Notes under the pieces: generated by a model
Databases searched by the model: none
Seen by the model: only the letters and a program-made list of their open reading frames with translations
What the model was told of the DNA's origin: nothing
Made by a program: the position numbers and the translations under genes
Assembly (NCBI RefSeq): GCF_040115645.1
Contig: NW_027096111.1
Span: 21,239-85,238 of the forward strand
DNA: 64,000 nt
Direction of reading: 5' to 3'
Source of the DNA: Euwallacea fornicatus
Taxonomy: Eukaryota; Arthropoda; Insecta; Coleoptera; Curculionidae
In this document: in pieces, positions 55,668-64,000 of the stretch
Layout of the letters: each line of letters begins with the position of its first letter
Numbering within the stretch: the first letter of the stretch is position 1

Positions 55668-56205
55668 TAGTCTCATACATTACCTTATATTACAATGGTT
55701 CCCCTTTGCTTCCGTTCAATCAAAACACGAAACAATATTATTTTGACATGCAAAAGGAAAGAGGATGCCTGTACGTAATTCCTATTGTAAATTATATAAA
55801 TGTGATGTAAATTTTGAGGCTACTAATAGGTACACCTTTTTTGTTTCAAATATTAAACAGAATAATATTTTTAATTAACATGGCTACTGGAGCTGCATAG
55901 AAAAAAAGTTAAAGCGTTTTTAACTTACCAAGGCAGTTTCAAGGGCGCCCTCTATTAGTTACAATAAAACCAACAGCATTAGATTGTTTATCACGTCCGA
56001 AAACCCTCGTATACTAAATTTCATTACCATAGGTCAAAAGACTCCGAAGATATGAAATAAAATCAAAAATAAAATTTTAACTTTAACACTGTATATTTTT
56101 TAATATCAACTTTCGGAATGCAACAATTGCGTGTTGGATCGTAATATTTTGATGACAGAAACGTGCTGTTGCTCTTGGTTCCATTATTTCTGGGACATCT
56201 TATAT

Positions 56206-56761
56206 ATAAGCGTCGTGCTTATACCCGACCATCAGCGGCACGTGCGACAACTCAGTCTCCGCATCGTCATGAAGTTTTGACGAGTAGGAGGGTCGCGGTG
56301 GTGAGCGCAAAAGGGCTGGTCGCGAGGCTGTCTGGAGCTGCCGTTTTTGCAGATTTTGATAGTAGTTGCAAATACTTCAGTGAGGCCGTGGAAGACTGAC
56401 GTGGAAACGGTTTCACGTAAACAGCCGTTGTACACGAGTCAATCGATCCTAAACTCTAGGCGCAAGTCGATGTTGATGTCGGAGTAGTTAGCAATCACGC
56501 GAGAATCCACGGAATCCAGAATAAATGCTGAGTCTATGTTAATATTATTATAAATAGAGAGGTAAGGATGTATGTGGGCCATTATTGCTATTATTATTAT
56601 CGAAGTCAGTTGTTAGTTATCGTTGTTAAGATATTTGTAGTAATTTAATTAATAAATAATTTTGTTTAATATTTCAAGTTAGTAAAAACGTAATTAGCTT
56701 AACGAAATTATTATATTGTGTGTATACGACGAAAAAATATGTGTGAAGTGATACACTGTTG
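56206..56761. other. non-repeat interval with a GC-richer patch
   Basis: About 56,205-56,470 is visibly richer in G+C and CpG than its surroundings (GCGTCGTGC, GTCGCGGTGG, GTCGCGAGG). It allows a frame of 78 codons (56,163-56,399) that partly overlaps the old arm of G and matches nothing I know. The rest is AT-rich. This could be a fragment of host sequence; there is no clear splice or start context. Confidence 0.35.
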
Positions 56762-57040
56762 TAGGCCGGACTGTCCACTATATAACGCACACAGTTAACG
56801 TAATAGTTTTTCCTTGTATTCGAATTGTTTTCAATTTAAAATCGAAAATTTTGTCCATTTAACTGATTTTCCATCTCTTGAAATGAAAAAGGTTGCCATA
56901 TCGAGGGATAAATTTTTGATCGTCCTGTATGTTGAATGCGTTGAATTTTCAAATTTAAATTGAATAGAATACGATTAGAGAGAAAAGCTAATATATTAAC
57001 TGTGTGTCCGTCCTATAGTGGGTAGGCAGGCTGGTACCGG
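56762..57040. mobile_element. palindromic MITE-like element, about 280 bp
   Basis: GTCCACTATATAACGCACACAGTTAA near 56,772 is mirrored by TTAACTGTGTGTCCGTCCTATAGTG near 56,996, and the symmetry continues inward (GTATTCGAATTGTTTTCAATTTAAAA against TTTAAATTGAATAGAATACG). Arms are about 100 bp and imperfect. No coding content, and I could not fix the target duplication or superfamily. Confidence 0.6.
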
Positions 57041-57430
57041 TATCTTCTTATCACGTGGCCGTACTTTGTGTTTTTCTGTGTGTACGTAGTTTATATTTCG
57101 AGTACCTTTACATAATGATTTTCCACGTACCCGTAGTGTATTTCCGCGTGCCCTTAATTTGTATTTTACATGTGTCTTTCAAATTTTAGTTAGAAACGGT
57201 CCGAACGTAAGACAAAATTATCACATTAGTCTTATGCGTCGGACAGAGGGTAGATTTCTTTCTTGGTCGAGGAAAATCTTAAAAAATCTTTTCTTCGATC
57301 CTTTTCACTCGCAGTGCTCTTTCCTTGTATTTCTCAACAGAGGCAATGGAAAGTATGAATAAATTCCCTCCGCCATCTGATGAAGAAAATGCAGGTGTAC
57401 TTTATTTTCTACTTGCCTATACTCTATATA
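57041..57430. other. AT-rich interval, nothing recognised
   Basis: Sequence between the MITE-like element and element I. No repeat arm, frame or RNA structure could be supported. Confidence 0.4.
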
Positions 57431-59466
57431 TACAGGATTTCCTATTTAAAGCTGTGATTAAAAATTACTGAAAAACGATACGTTGTACGAAAAAAATTTC
57501 AAATAAAAGTTGTCCGATAAAGAGGGAGACATGTCATGAAGACAGTGACTTTTAGCCAAAACGTCATTTTAAGGTCATTTCAAGGGAAACTTTTTTTTCA
57601 AATGGCAACCCTGTATTTTTTAACAGATCCTCGCAGACTTTCAAACAATGAACATCTTTTATTTGAACAATTTTTTTTATTAGACATTTTGTTGCAGAGT
57701 TATCCTTAATTTTTGTCCAATTTTTGAGATAGTCGAAATTATTGCCTTTTTTAAAATAAAGTTTTGCAATTCATATTCCGTTTAAAGCTGATAAAAATCC
57801 TTCTATCTAATCAATAAAAAATATATATATCTACGAAAAAAAAATCTTAAATTTCCTCTTGTTAGAATCTACCTTATAACAAGGTCTACAGGAAATCTAT
57901 ATTCTTTTTTTCGACAAATTAATTGTTTTGTGTGAAATTATTCAAAATTCAATAATTGGAATGGATTGCTACAGTTTGGATCAAAAATTAGAAAGGGCTT
58001 TTATTTATGGAGAGGCTGGAAGAAATGTTCGTGGTGCAGTAGAACTTTATGCTGAAAGATTTCCAAATGAAAGAGTTCTCTATTGGACGAATTTAACAGT
58101 GTCATTAAAAATTTCAAAGAAACGAAGACGTTGAAAACAGAAAACACAATTGCTCCCGAAGTGCAACACATGAAGGCACTCAAATGGCAGTTTTTGCAGC
58201 TGTTGCTTTCGATCTCTATGTAAGTTGTCGTCAAATTGCTACAGAATCGGGAGTATCATAGATAAGGATCCAAACAATTATAAAGGTGAATAAATACTAA
58301 TCCTTACCACATTTCTTTTCATCAGGAACTTCATGGAACTGATTTTGAAAATCGAATCAATTTTTTTAAGTGACCAAGGCACTAATTAAATCAAAATCGC
58401 AATTTCTTCTGTAACGTTTTGTTTTCGGACGGATCCTCATTCACAAACCATGTTGCAGTGAATCGCGATAATTGCATTTTTGGAGTGTTGTAAATTTACA
58501 CTGGTTTAAAGAAGTTGAACGTTAAAGACCATGATCAATAAATGTATGGTGCGATATTGTCGGGAAATATATATTTGGATTTTTTTCCATTGAAGGAAAC
58601 TCGAATGGAGAAATGTACCGCAATTTCTTGCGTAATAAACTTCCGAAATTGTTAGATAACATTCCACTTGCGATTAGACGGGTGATGTGGTATCAGTATG
58701 ACGGCTATCCATCTTATTTTTTTAGAATGTGTCGTGAGTTTTTTTATGAACTGTTTCTAAATCAATAGATTTGATAGAGCGACCTAGTGAATTGGCCTCC
58801 TAGGTCATCTGATTTGACCTCATTACATTTTTTCCTATGGTTTTTTTTTTTAAGGACAAAGTTTATGCAGAAGTACCAACAACTGCAGACGACATAAAAA
58901 AAAGAATTGATGAACGGGGAGATTTTACGCACTGCAAACAATTTTTTTCGAATAAGAGTTGATACGTGTTTGGAGCGGGAAAAACATTCTTTTGAACATT
59001 TTCTTTCATAAGTTTTTCAAATCGGGATTTTAAATTAATTTGCCAAATACATTTTTTTTATTGTTGGATAGAAGGATTGTTATGAGTTTTAAACAGAATA
59101 TGTATTGCCAAACTTTTTAAGAACAAAAATGCAAACATTTTGACTATTCATTACTTTACGTAGTATTTCAAAAATTGGACAAAAATCGAGGATAACTCTG
59201 CAGCGAAATATCTAATAAAAACATTGTTCGAATAAAAGATATTCATTTTTTGAAAGTTTAGAAGAATCAGTAAAAAAAATATGGGGTTGCTATTTGAAAA
59301 AAAATAGTTGCACTTGAAATTACCTTAAAACGACGTTTTGACTAAAAGTCACTATCTTCATGACACGCCCCACTCTTTACCAGACAACTTTTTTTCAACT
59401 TTTTTCTTCATACAACGTACCGCTTTGAATAATCTTCAATCACAGCTTTCAATGGGACACCCTGTA
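57431..59466 (+). mobile_element. old mariner-superfamily element I, 2.04 kb
   Basis: TACAGGATTTCCTATTTAAAGC at the left and AATGGGACACCCTGTA at the right, TA on both sides. Arms are about 57,431-57,825 and 59,055-59,466, with many substitutions. They stop about 45 bases outside the transposase stop, unlike elements A, D, E and F. The transposase is heavily decayed. Confidence 0.85.
57928..59010 (+). pseudogene. decayed DUF4817-type transposase (element I)
   Basis: The N-terminus is still readable (MDCYSLDQKLERAFIYGEAG, then VRGAVELYAERFPNERV). After about 58,130 the frame is repeatedly broken. Recognisable later pieces are RRVMWYQYDGYPSYFF (second catalytic Asp block), NWPPRSSDLTSLHFF (third block, catalytic Asp replaced) and the ending EREKHSFEHFLS. 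The order and spacing fit a full-length transposase of about 350 codons. Dead. Confidence 0.8.
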
Positions 59467-59479
59467 TATACATTATAGA

Positions 59480-60340
59480 TACAGGGTGTCTCGTATTAGT
59501 AAGCTAATTCAATAACCGAAGATTCCTTAACGAAAATAATCAGACTTTTCTTGTGGCACTTTTTCTTTAGTGTTTTTTATATTTATCATACAGTTGAAGT
59601 TAGTTTAAAAAATTGTTAATAACTTGGGTGTTTTTTAAGATATTTTAATATTTTAATTAAATTTTGCAGTGGCGTATAGTTCGATTAGATGCACATTTTC
59701 TATGGTTTGGATAAAAAAATTTACAGAAACGATAGTAAAATGGGGGGTCGCATGTACTTTTCGCCCCCAACTGTTTTTTGCCCACGTCAACGATTCATTT
59801 GTTTAGTTATTTGAATTAGCTGTGTCGTTATTTGGATTTCTTCGTTCTTGCAAAATTTTGATTTACACCGTACGTTGGAAGATGTTTTGGCTTATTGCCC
59901 CTAATACGTGATTTCCGGTTTTTATTTACGTCGAACATGTACCACGAAGAAGAAATTTCACAAATTGTCCATAACAACCTGGATATTGGCACGAGAATGA
60001 TTGCTTTTCAAATGGAAAATTGAGAGAATAGTAAGTTCAACATACACCAAATACCGAAACGACAATCGTATGTGTGTTTTGGAACTACGGTCTCGACATA
60101 AATAGCAAATGGAAGCCGTGTATGGCGGGGCAATAAGTTGAAATATTTTTTGTGAAGTAAGCTATAAATCTAAATTTTACAAGAATGAAAAAATCCGAAT
60201 AAAGGAACAACTAATTTCAATAGTTAAACAACAAATGTACCATTGGCGAGCGCCAAAAAAAGTTGGAAGGAAAACGTATACACGACCCACTATTTTTCCG
60301 ATTCTTTTTACATTAAAAAAAAATTTTAATCATAAGAAAT
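59480..60340 (+). mobile_element. truncated mariner-superfamily element J with transposase relic
   Basis: TACAGGGTGTCTCGTATTAG at 59,480, preceded by TA, looks like a left tip, but no matching right tip was found. At about 59,940-60,010 a + strand frame reads YHEEEISQIVHNNLDIGTRM, resembling the EEEILERVEEDPEISTRR region that follows the DUF4817 domain in element D. The remainder is unrecognised. Confidence 0.5.
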
Positions 60341-60358
60341 GTACACTTAATCGAACTA

Positions 60359-61440
60359 TACAAGGGTATTCATGCTATACGGCATGGAATATTGTGACCA
60401 AAACACGAGGCTTTCAAAAAGTTTTATCTTTGGACTATATGAGGGTCTATTATGACTACTTTTTAAAATTATTTTTATATTATACAGGGTGTCCCTAAAG
60501 CCCTAAAAGTATCAAAGTTGTGTTTTTTTAAATGAAACCCCTTGTATATTATTACATTTTTGAGTTCTTCGTTCAAAATAAGTGTGTATTTTAATAAGAT
60601 TTACAGTACCTAACACTTAAGGTTTTTTAAATAATTAAAATTTTATCAAAATTTTACATAATTTTCATGTTTTAAACACTTAAAAGAAGTATTTAAGTTA
60701 TGTAAGTGCAATTTGCAGTGTAGTGTAACAATAGATAATATTTTGTATCCCAATCATGATAAATTTGCTATCTTATACAGGGTGTGCAAAAATGAAAATT
60801 AATCTAGTAAAAATTTTAAGTGGCCATAACTACATTAGTTTAAACGCAATGCCACATTTTTTAACTTACCAGAATATGTCTGTTTAGTTGCTTATCGAAT
60901 GGTACTAGGACGTTCACAGCTAAGTCTTCGCGTTTTTACAGAATACACTATATAATTGTTCTTTGCACCAGTTGGTTTGTTTCTGTTCAAAGTTCTAAAT
61001 TACGTATCAACTATAACATAAAACAAAAACAAACTAATTATAACAAATGTTCAAAATGTCGACCGTCCATTTTTCCAGACACTTACAAATTCTTTTTTCA
61101 AAACCACTACTAATTCTGGACAACATTTACGGGGTCAAACGCGTCTCTTAAACGTATTTTTATGTCATGCGGAGTTGTCGGAGGCGTATTGTAGACAATT
61201 CATTTTATGTATCCCCACATAAACAAATCTAAAGGAGTTAAGTTCGGGGGTAGGGGGGGCAAATTTTGAAATCAATTTCTCCCAATACACCTTTTTTTAA
61301 AGTTGACATTTAAAAATTGCCGAACTTCACGATGATAATGAGATGGAGCTCCATTCAATTGAAGCCACATGATGGTTCTAATATTTAAAGAGACTTTTTC
61401 TAATAATACTGGAAGTTGGTGTGAAAAGGAAATCTAGAAA
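60359..61440 (-). mobile_element. truncated mariner-superfamily element C, relative of B
   Basis: TACAAGGGTATTCATGCTATACGG and the following ~640 bases parallel the left arm of element B in order, including the internal TACAGGGTGTCC (about 60,483) and TACAGGGTGTGC (about 60,776). Instead of the fold-back centre it runs into a minus-strand transposase C-terminus. The right tip is missing. It shows what the ancestor of B looked like before its catalytic region was lost. Confidence 0.78.
61024..61435 (-). pseudogene. transposase C-terminal relic (element C)
   Basis: The minus strand reads, with breaks, LPVLLEKVSLNIRTIMWLQL, then NGAPSHYHREVRQFLNVNF and a third block ending LDLFMWGYIK, finishing GKMDGRHFEHLL and TAA. 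The second catalytic Asp is Asn (LNGAPSHY for QDGAPPHY) and there are stops and small indels. The N-terminal half is absent. Confidence 0.75.
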
Positions 61441-61489
61441 CATCATTGTCTACAATACGCCTCCGTAACTTGCGTACACAATATGAGTC

Positions 61490-61762
61490 AACCATGCCAT
61501 TTATATGACAACTATTTCCATATTACGAAACATGAAAAAGAGTTTAACTGCGTAGTGTTTACTATTGTCTAGAACTTACAATCAGACAAAATACTACTCT
61601 TTACTGCGACGTAATATAGGAAATCATAGATTCTAGAACCCTCATGCATAACAAGCATATTTTTTTTATATAAATTAGTTGAAACAAAGAAAGAAGGGGT
61701 TCCGAATTTTACCTTAGTCTAGTATTGATGTTGCTCAAAATGAGTATAAATCGTAATAATAA

Positions 61763-61763
<1 letters not shown>
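61490..61763. repeat. dispersed repeat, right member of an inverted pair
   Basis: Reverse complement of about 50,516-50,790 (GTTTACTATTGTCTAGAACTT, TACTACTCTTTACTGCGACGTAATATAGGAAATCATAG, GATGTTGCTCAAAATGAGTATAAAT). The two outer ends both face TGTATATA sequence, and everything between them (11.2 kb) is nested transposons. Confidence 0.8.

Positions 61764-61798
<35 letters not shown>
61764..61798. repeat. (TA)n microsatellite
   Basis: About 17 uninterrupted TA dinucleotides directly outside the inverted-pair repeat. Confidence 0.95.
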
Positions 61799-61800
<2 letters not shown>

Positions 61801-62389
61801 TTTTAATAAGTTTATTCGAACCTCAAACTTAATTGCCGGGTAAGAATAAATTCCTAGACACTATTCAAATATAACTAATACTAACAGATATTCAAATATA
61901 TACCTGTCTCTCTCTGTTCCCGTAAGAATGATAGAACAACAACAAGAAATTACATTTTCACAAAACACATACCCATACACGCGCACAAATACCTATACAA
62001 GCAAACTACAAACTATAATAAACGCGACTAATTAACAACAACAACAACGACGATACACGGAAACGGTGGCTGGTCGAAACGTAAATAATGTCGCGCTCAA
62101 TTTGTCGTCCTAGTTTTGTTGAAACGCTTTGTGACGCCATTGATGTAAATTGACTCAGTGGGGGCGGAGCTTCCGAAACGCACAAAAAATATAAAATTTT
62201 CGGTAATTCACGACCAGTCCGTCGGATATCAAGGTCTGTGCTGGTACAAGTTTGACCTTGTCAAGGGCTGTGCCGATTTAGAGGTTGAACTCCTGAGATT
62301 AACAAAACAGCGGGAAATTCGTGTGTTTTTAAATACAGAATCGTGTAAAGATATTCTTTCTTTTACAAAATAATATTTTTTATTTCAGA
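61799..62389. other. unassigned interval, possible minus-strand LTR end and Jockey 5' region
   Basis: On the minus strand GAGGTTCGAATAAACTTATT (about 61,807-61,830) resembles the GTTCGAATAAAG poly(A) region of the errantivirus LTR, so an antisense LTR fragment is possible. From about 62,150 the sequence becomes richer in GC (GGGGGCGGAGCTTCC, CAGTCCGTCGGATATC) and may be the 5' leader of the Jockey-type remnant downstream. No gene can be supported. Confidence 0.3.
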
Positions 62390-62399
62390 AGGAAAAAAA

Positions 62400-63585
62400 G
62401 AAGCAAAAGAAAAGGACTAAAAAAGATGACGGAATTTCAGAGCAAATGAGCCATGGAAGATGTTACTAAGACAGCTTAAGAATGCCGACGGAACCCCGCC
62501 GCACGAATGGTGTTGAACCAGCATCTGTACGACGATAACGCAGCAAAAGATAGGAAAATTGAAGAGCTGCGAAACATAGTGAAAGAACTGACGAAAAGCA
62601 ACCGTAGATTGTTTGAGGCTCTTTAGCGAGTTGAAGAAAAACTGGATCGGCTGAAACGGGCGAAGAAATGCAGAAACTGGATTTGAGACCGATCTGCGAC
62701 TGCATAAAATCAGCAGTATCAACACGAAATAGATAGATAACTGATCGGGAAGAAAATCTCTCCAATAATTATTAACAATGTCGATGATTGGACCACCGTC
62801 TGCAACAGGCTACGGTCCAAAAATATTGTCTACAGAAAGGTAAAAATGATCAGACAGGGGGTGGCAATATCTCCTAACACAGCGAAAGATTACCGAGCCA
62901 TGATAAGACTCCTGAAACAAGACAAAAAGGGGTTCCACACATACATCCTGCCTGAGGATAGGAAAATCCGAGCAGTAGTAGGCCTGATTCCTCGTAACGT
63001 GATCGAAAAAAAGGTCAAAACCGACTTGGCTGAACAGGAAATTCAAACCTTCTCAGTTCAAATAATGAGAAGCAGGGTAGACACGAGGATTTTACCATTG
63101 ATGTTGATCCAGGTAAATCCCAAAGACAAAGAAAAATTCTTTGCTGTCCAAAGATGCTGCCGATCTGAGTGTTCGAGTAGAAGCCCAAAGGTAGCAATCC
63201 GGACCGGCGCAATGCCACCGTTTCAAAAAATTCGGCAGTCGCAGCTATATCGCACGGCCGCATCAAAGTACGTGAAATGTGGAGAGACCCATCTAACAGA
63301 ACAATATAAAATTGTGGTGGACCACACCCAGCAAGCTGCAGGGGATGCAAGAACGCTTTACAACCCCCCAAATCAAAAAAAGCGACACCTAAAAAACAAA
63401 TGAAAGTGGTTCCAGTTCCGCCCCCTTTCAAACCAGGAACCAGTTATGCTGGAGCAGCATAAACTGAAACCCAACCCAAGACGACGAAGAAAGAAGAGCC
63501 TATTTATTTATATCGAGCTCTAGAGCAAATGCAGATGATGTACTCAGCAATGAGTGCATTTTTCGCAAATCTGCCAAAACTATAG
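62400..63585 (+). pseudogene. Jockey-type LINE ORF1 (Gag-like, PRE_C2HC domain), decayed
   Basis: The N-terminal coiled-coil part (KDRKIEELRNIVKELTKSNR) has internal stops. A 185-codon open stretch (62,846-63,403) follows, with IIINNVDDWTTVC just before it and then DYRAMIRLLKQDKKGFHTY, LPEDRKIRAVVGLIP and the FSVQIMRSRV / LPLMLIQVNPKDKEKF order typical of PRE_C2HC proteins of Jockey-clade elements. The zinc-knuckle region is degenerate: only KCGETHLTEQYK remains readable, with the last Cys changed to Tyr. The frame probably ended at FFANLPKL and TAG (63,583-63,585). No ORF2 follows directly; a second ORF1-like start does. Confidence 0.75.
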
Positions 63586-63669
63586 GTTTAAATGTTAGTA
63601 CACCCAAAACCTTTAGCACTTCAGCACTGCTATGTCGAGGAGGTAGAGGCCATGTTGAAGAAATAATCT

Positions 63670-64000
63670 GCCACGATGGAACAGTAAACCGAGATGCTAA
63701 GAAGCATTAAAAGTAGCATTGACAACAATGACAGCGAGGAAATCAAGAGGAAGAAGAAAAAGGTAACCAGGACAGGACACCTCAAAACCAGAGGGAGGAG
63801 GGACCGCCGCAAGAGCAGCTGAACACCGAAGGCGAGGAAATGGAGGAAGTGGATCTGAGACGGATCTAAAGGGAGCAGAAGAAGGAGAAGAAGACTGCAG
63901 GAAGTTATAAACCGAGATGCCCCAGGACCAAGTAAGGTTGTTGACTCAATAAAAACCGAGCAACAGGAACAACGAAAAGTCTCACCAATTGTAATTAATA
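63670..64000 (+). pseudogene. second Jockey-type ORF1 start, cut by the window end
   Basis: The plus strand reads, with stops, KSSIDNNDSEEIKRKKKKV, then DAPGPSKVVDSIKTEQQEQR and KVSPIVIN, which parallels KISPIIINN just upstream of the PRE_C2HC domain in the preceding remnant. It suggests a second partial copy in the same orientation. It runs off the window, so identity and extent are uncertain. Confidence 0.45.

Larger units (their letters stand above)
52778..56205. mobile_element. old mariner-superfamily element G, host of element F
   Basis: The left arm (about 52,778-53,140: TACAGGGCGTCTCGGAAGTA, CAACAGCAGGTTTCTGTCATC, TGTTGCATTCCGAAAGTTGATA) is matched in reverse by about 55,826-56,205. 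Arms are about 370 bp with many differences and indels. Its interior is 53,141-53,466 plus 55,670-55,825, with no recognisable transposase left. Element F lies inside it, so G is older than F. Confidence 0.82.

Noticed and set aside
60235..60498. 87-codon frame crossing the left tip of element C
   Set aside because: It spans the boundary between two mobile elements and has no recognisable protein similarity.

Overview
The window is repeat-rich, AT-rich animal DNA, almost certainly from an insect: it holds an errantivirus-type (gypsy/17.6-like) LTR element, two R1-clade non-LTR retrotransposons, Jockey-type ORF1 remnants, a pogo/Tigger element and many mariner-superfamily elements with DUF4817-type transposases. 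I see no convincing host gene, no RNA gene and no CRISPR array. Every recognisable protein belongs to a mobile element.

Layout. (1) 1-32,523 is a satellite domain. A core of about 144 head-to-tail 139-bp monomers fills 1-20,057. A deleted errantivirus (20,058-24,505, GGCC target duplication) interrupts it. Beyond that the satellite changes to a longer 246-bp unit, which is broken by an R1-clade element (25,183-31,460). A 205-bp solo LTR (31,513-31,717) lies exactly where the satellite flips orientation, and inverted satellite runs to 32,523. (2) 32,524-37,987 is a second, divergent R1-clade element inserted within about 3 bp of the same satellite position as the first, in the opposite orientation relative to the repeat. 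Satellite is not seen again beyond it. (3) 38,267-50,513 is a nearly edge-to-edge stack of TA-flanked DNA transposons: four mariner-superfamily elements with 0.5-0.8 kb terminal inverted repeats, one small TIR element, and an intact Tigger-like element nested in the last. (4) 50,514-61,765 holds older nested and truncated mariner-superfamily elements, flanked by an inverted pair of about 270 bp. (5) 61,766-64,000 contains a TA microsatellite and two successive Jockey-type ORF1 remnants.

Activity. Uninterrupted transposase genes are present in three mariner-superfamily elements (38,971-40,053; 46,195-47,262; 54,115-55,197) and in the Tigger-like element (48,606-50,168). Both R1-clade elements and the errantivirus are broken. 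The most notable points are: inverted repeats of four mariner-superfamily elements that run into the 3' end of their own transposase gene; two retrotransposons at one satellite site; a 3'-UTR hairpin with a compensatory base change between those two; and a solo LTR on a satellite inversion junction.

All calls come from reading the sequence and conceptual translations. No database search or alignment program was run, so boundaries in decayed regions are approximate.
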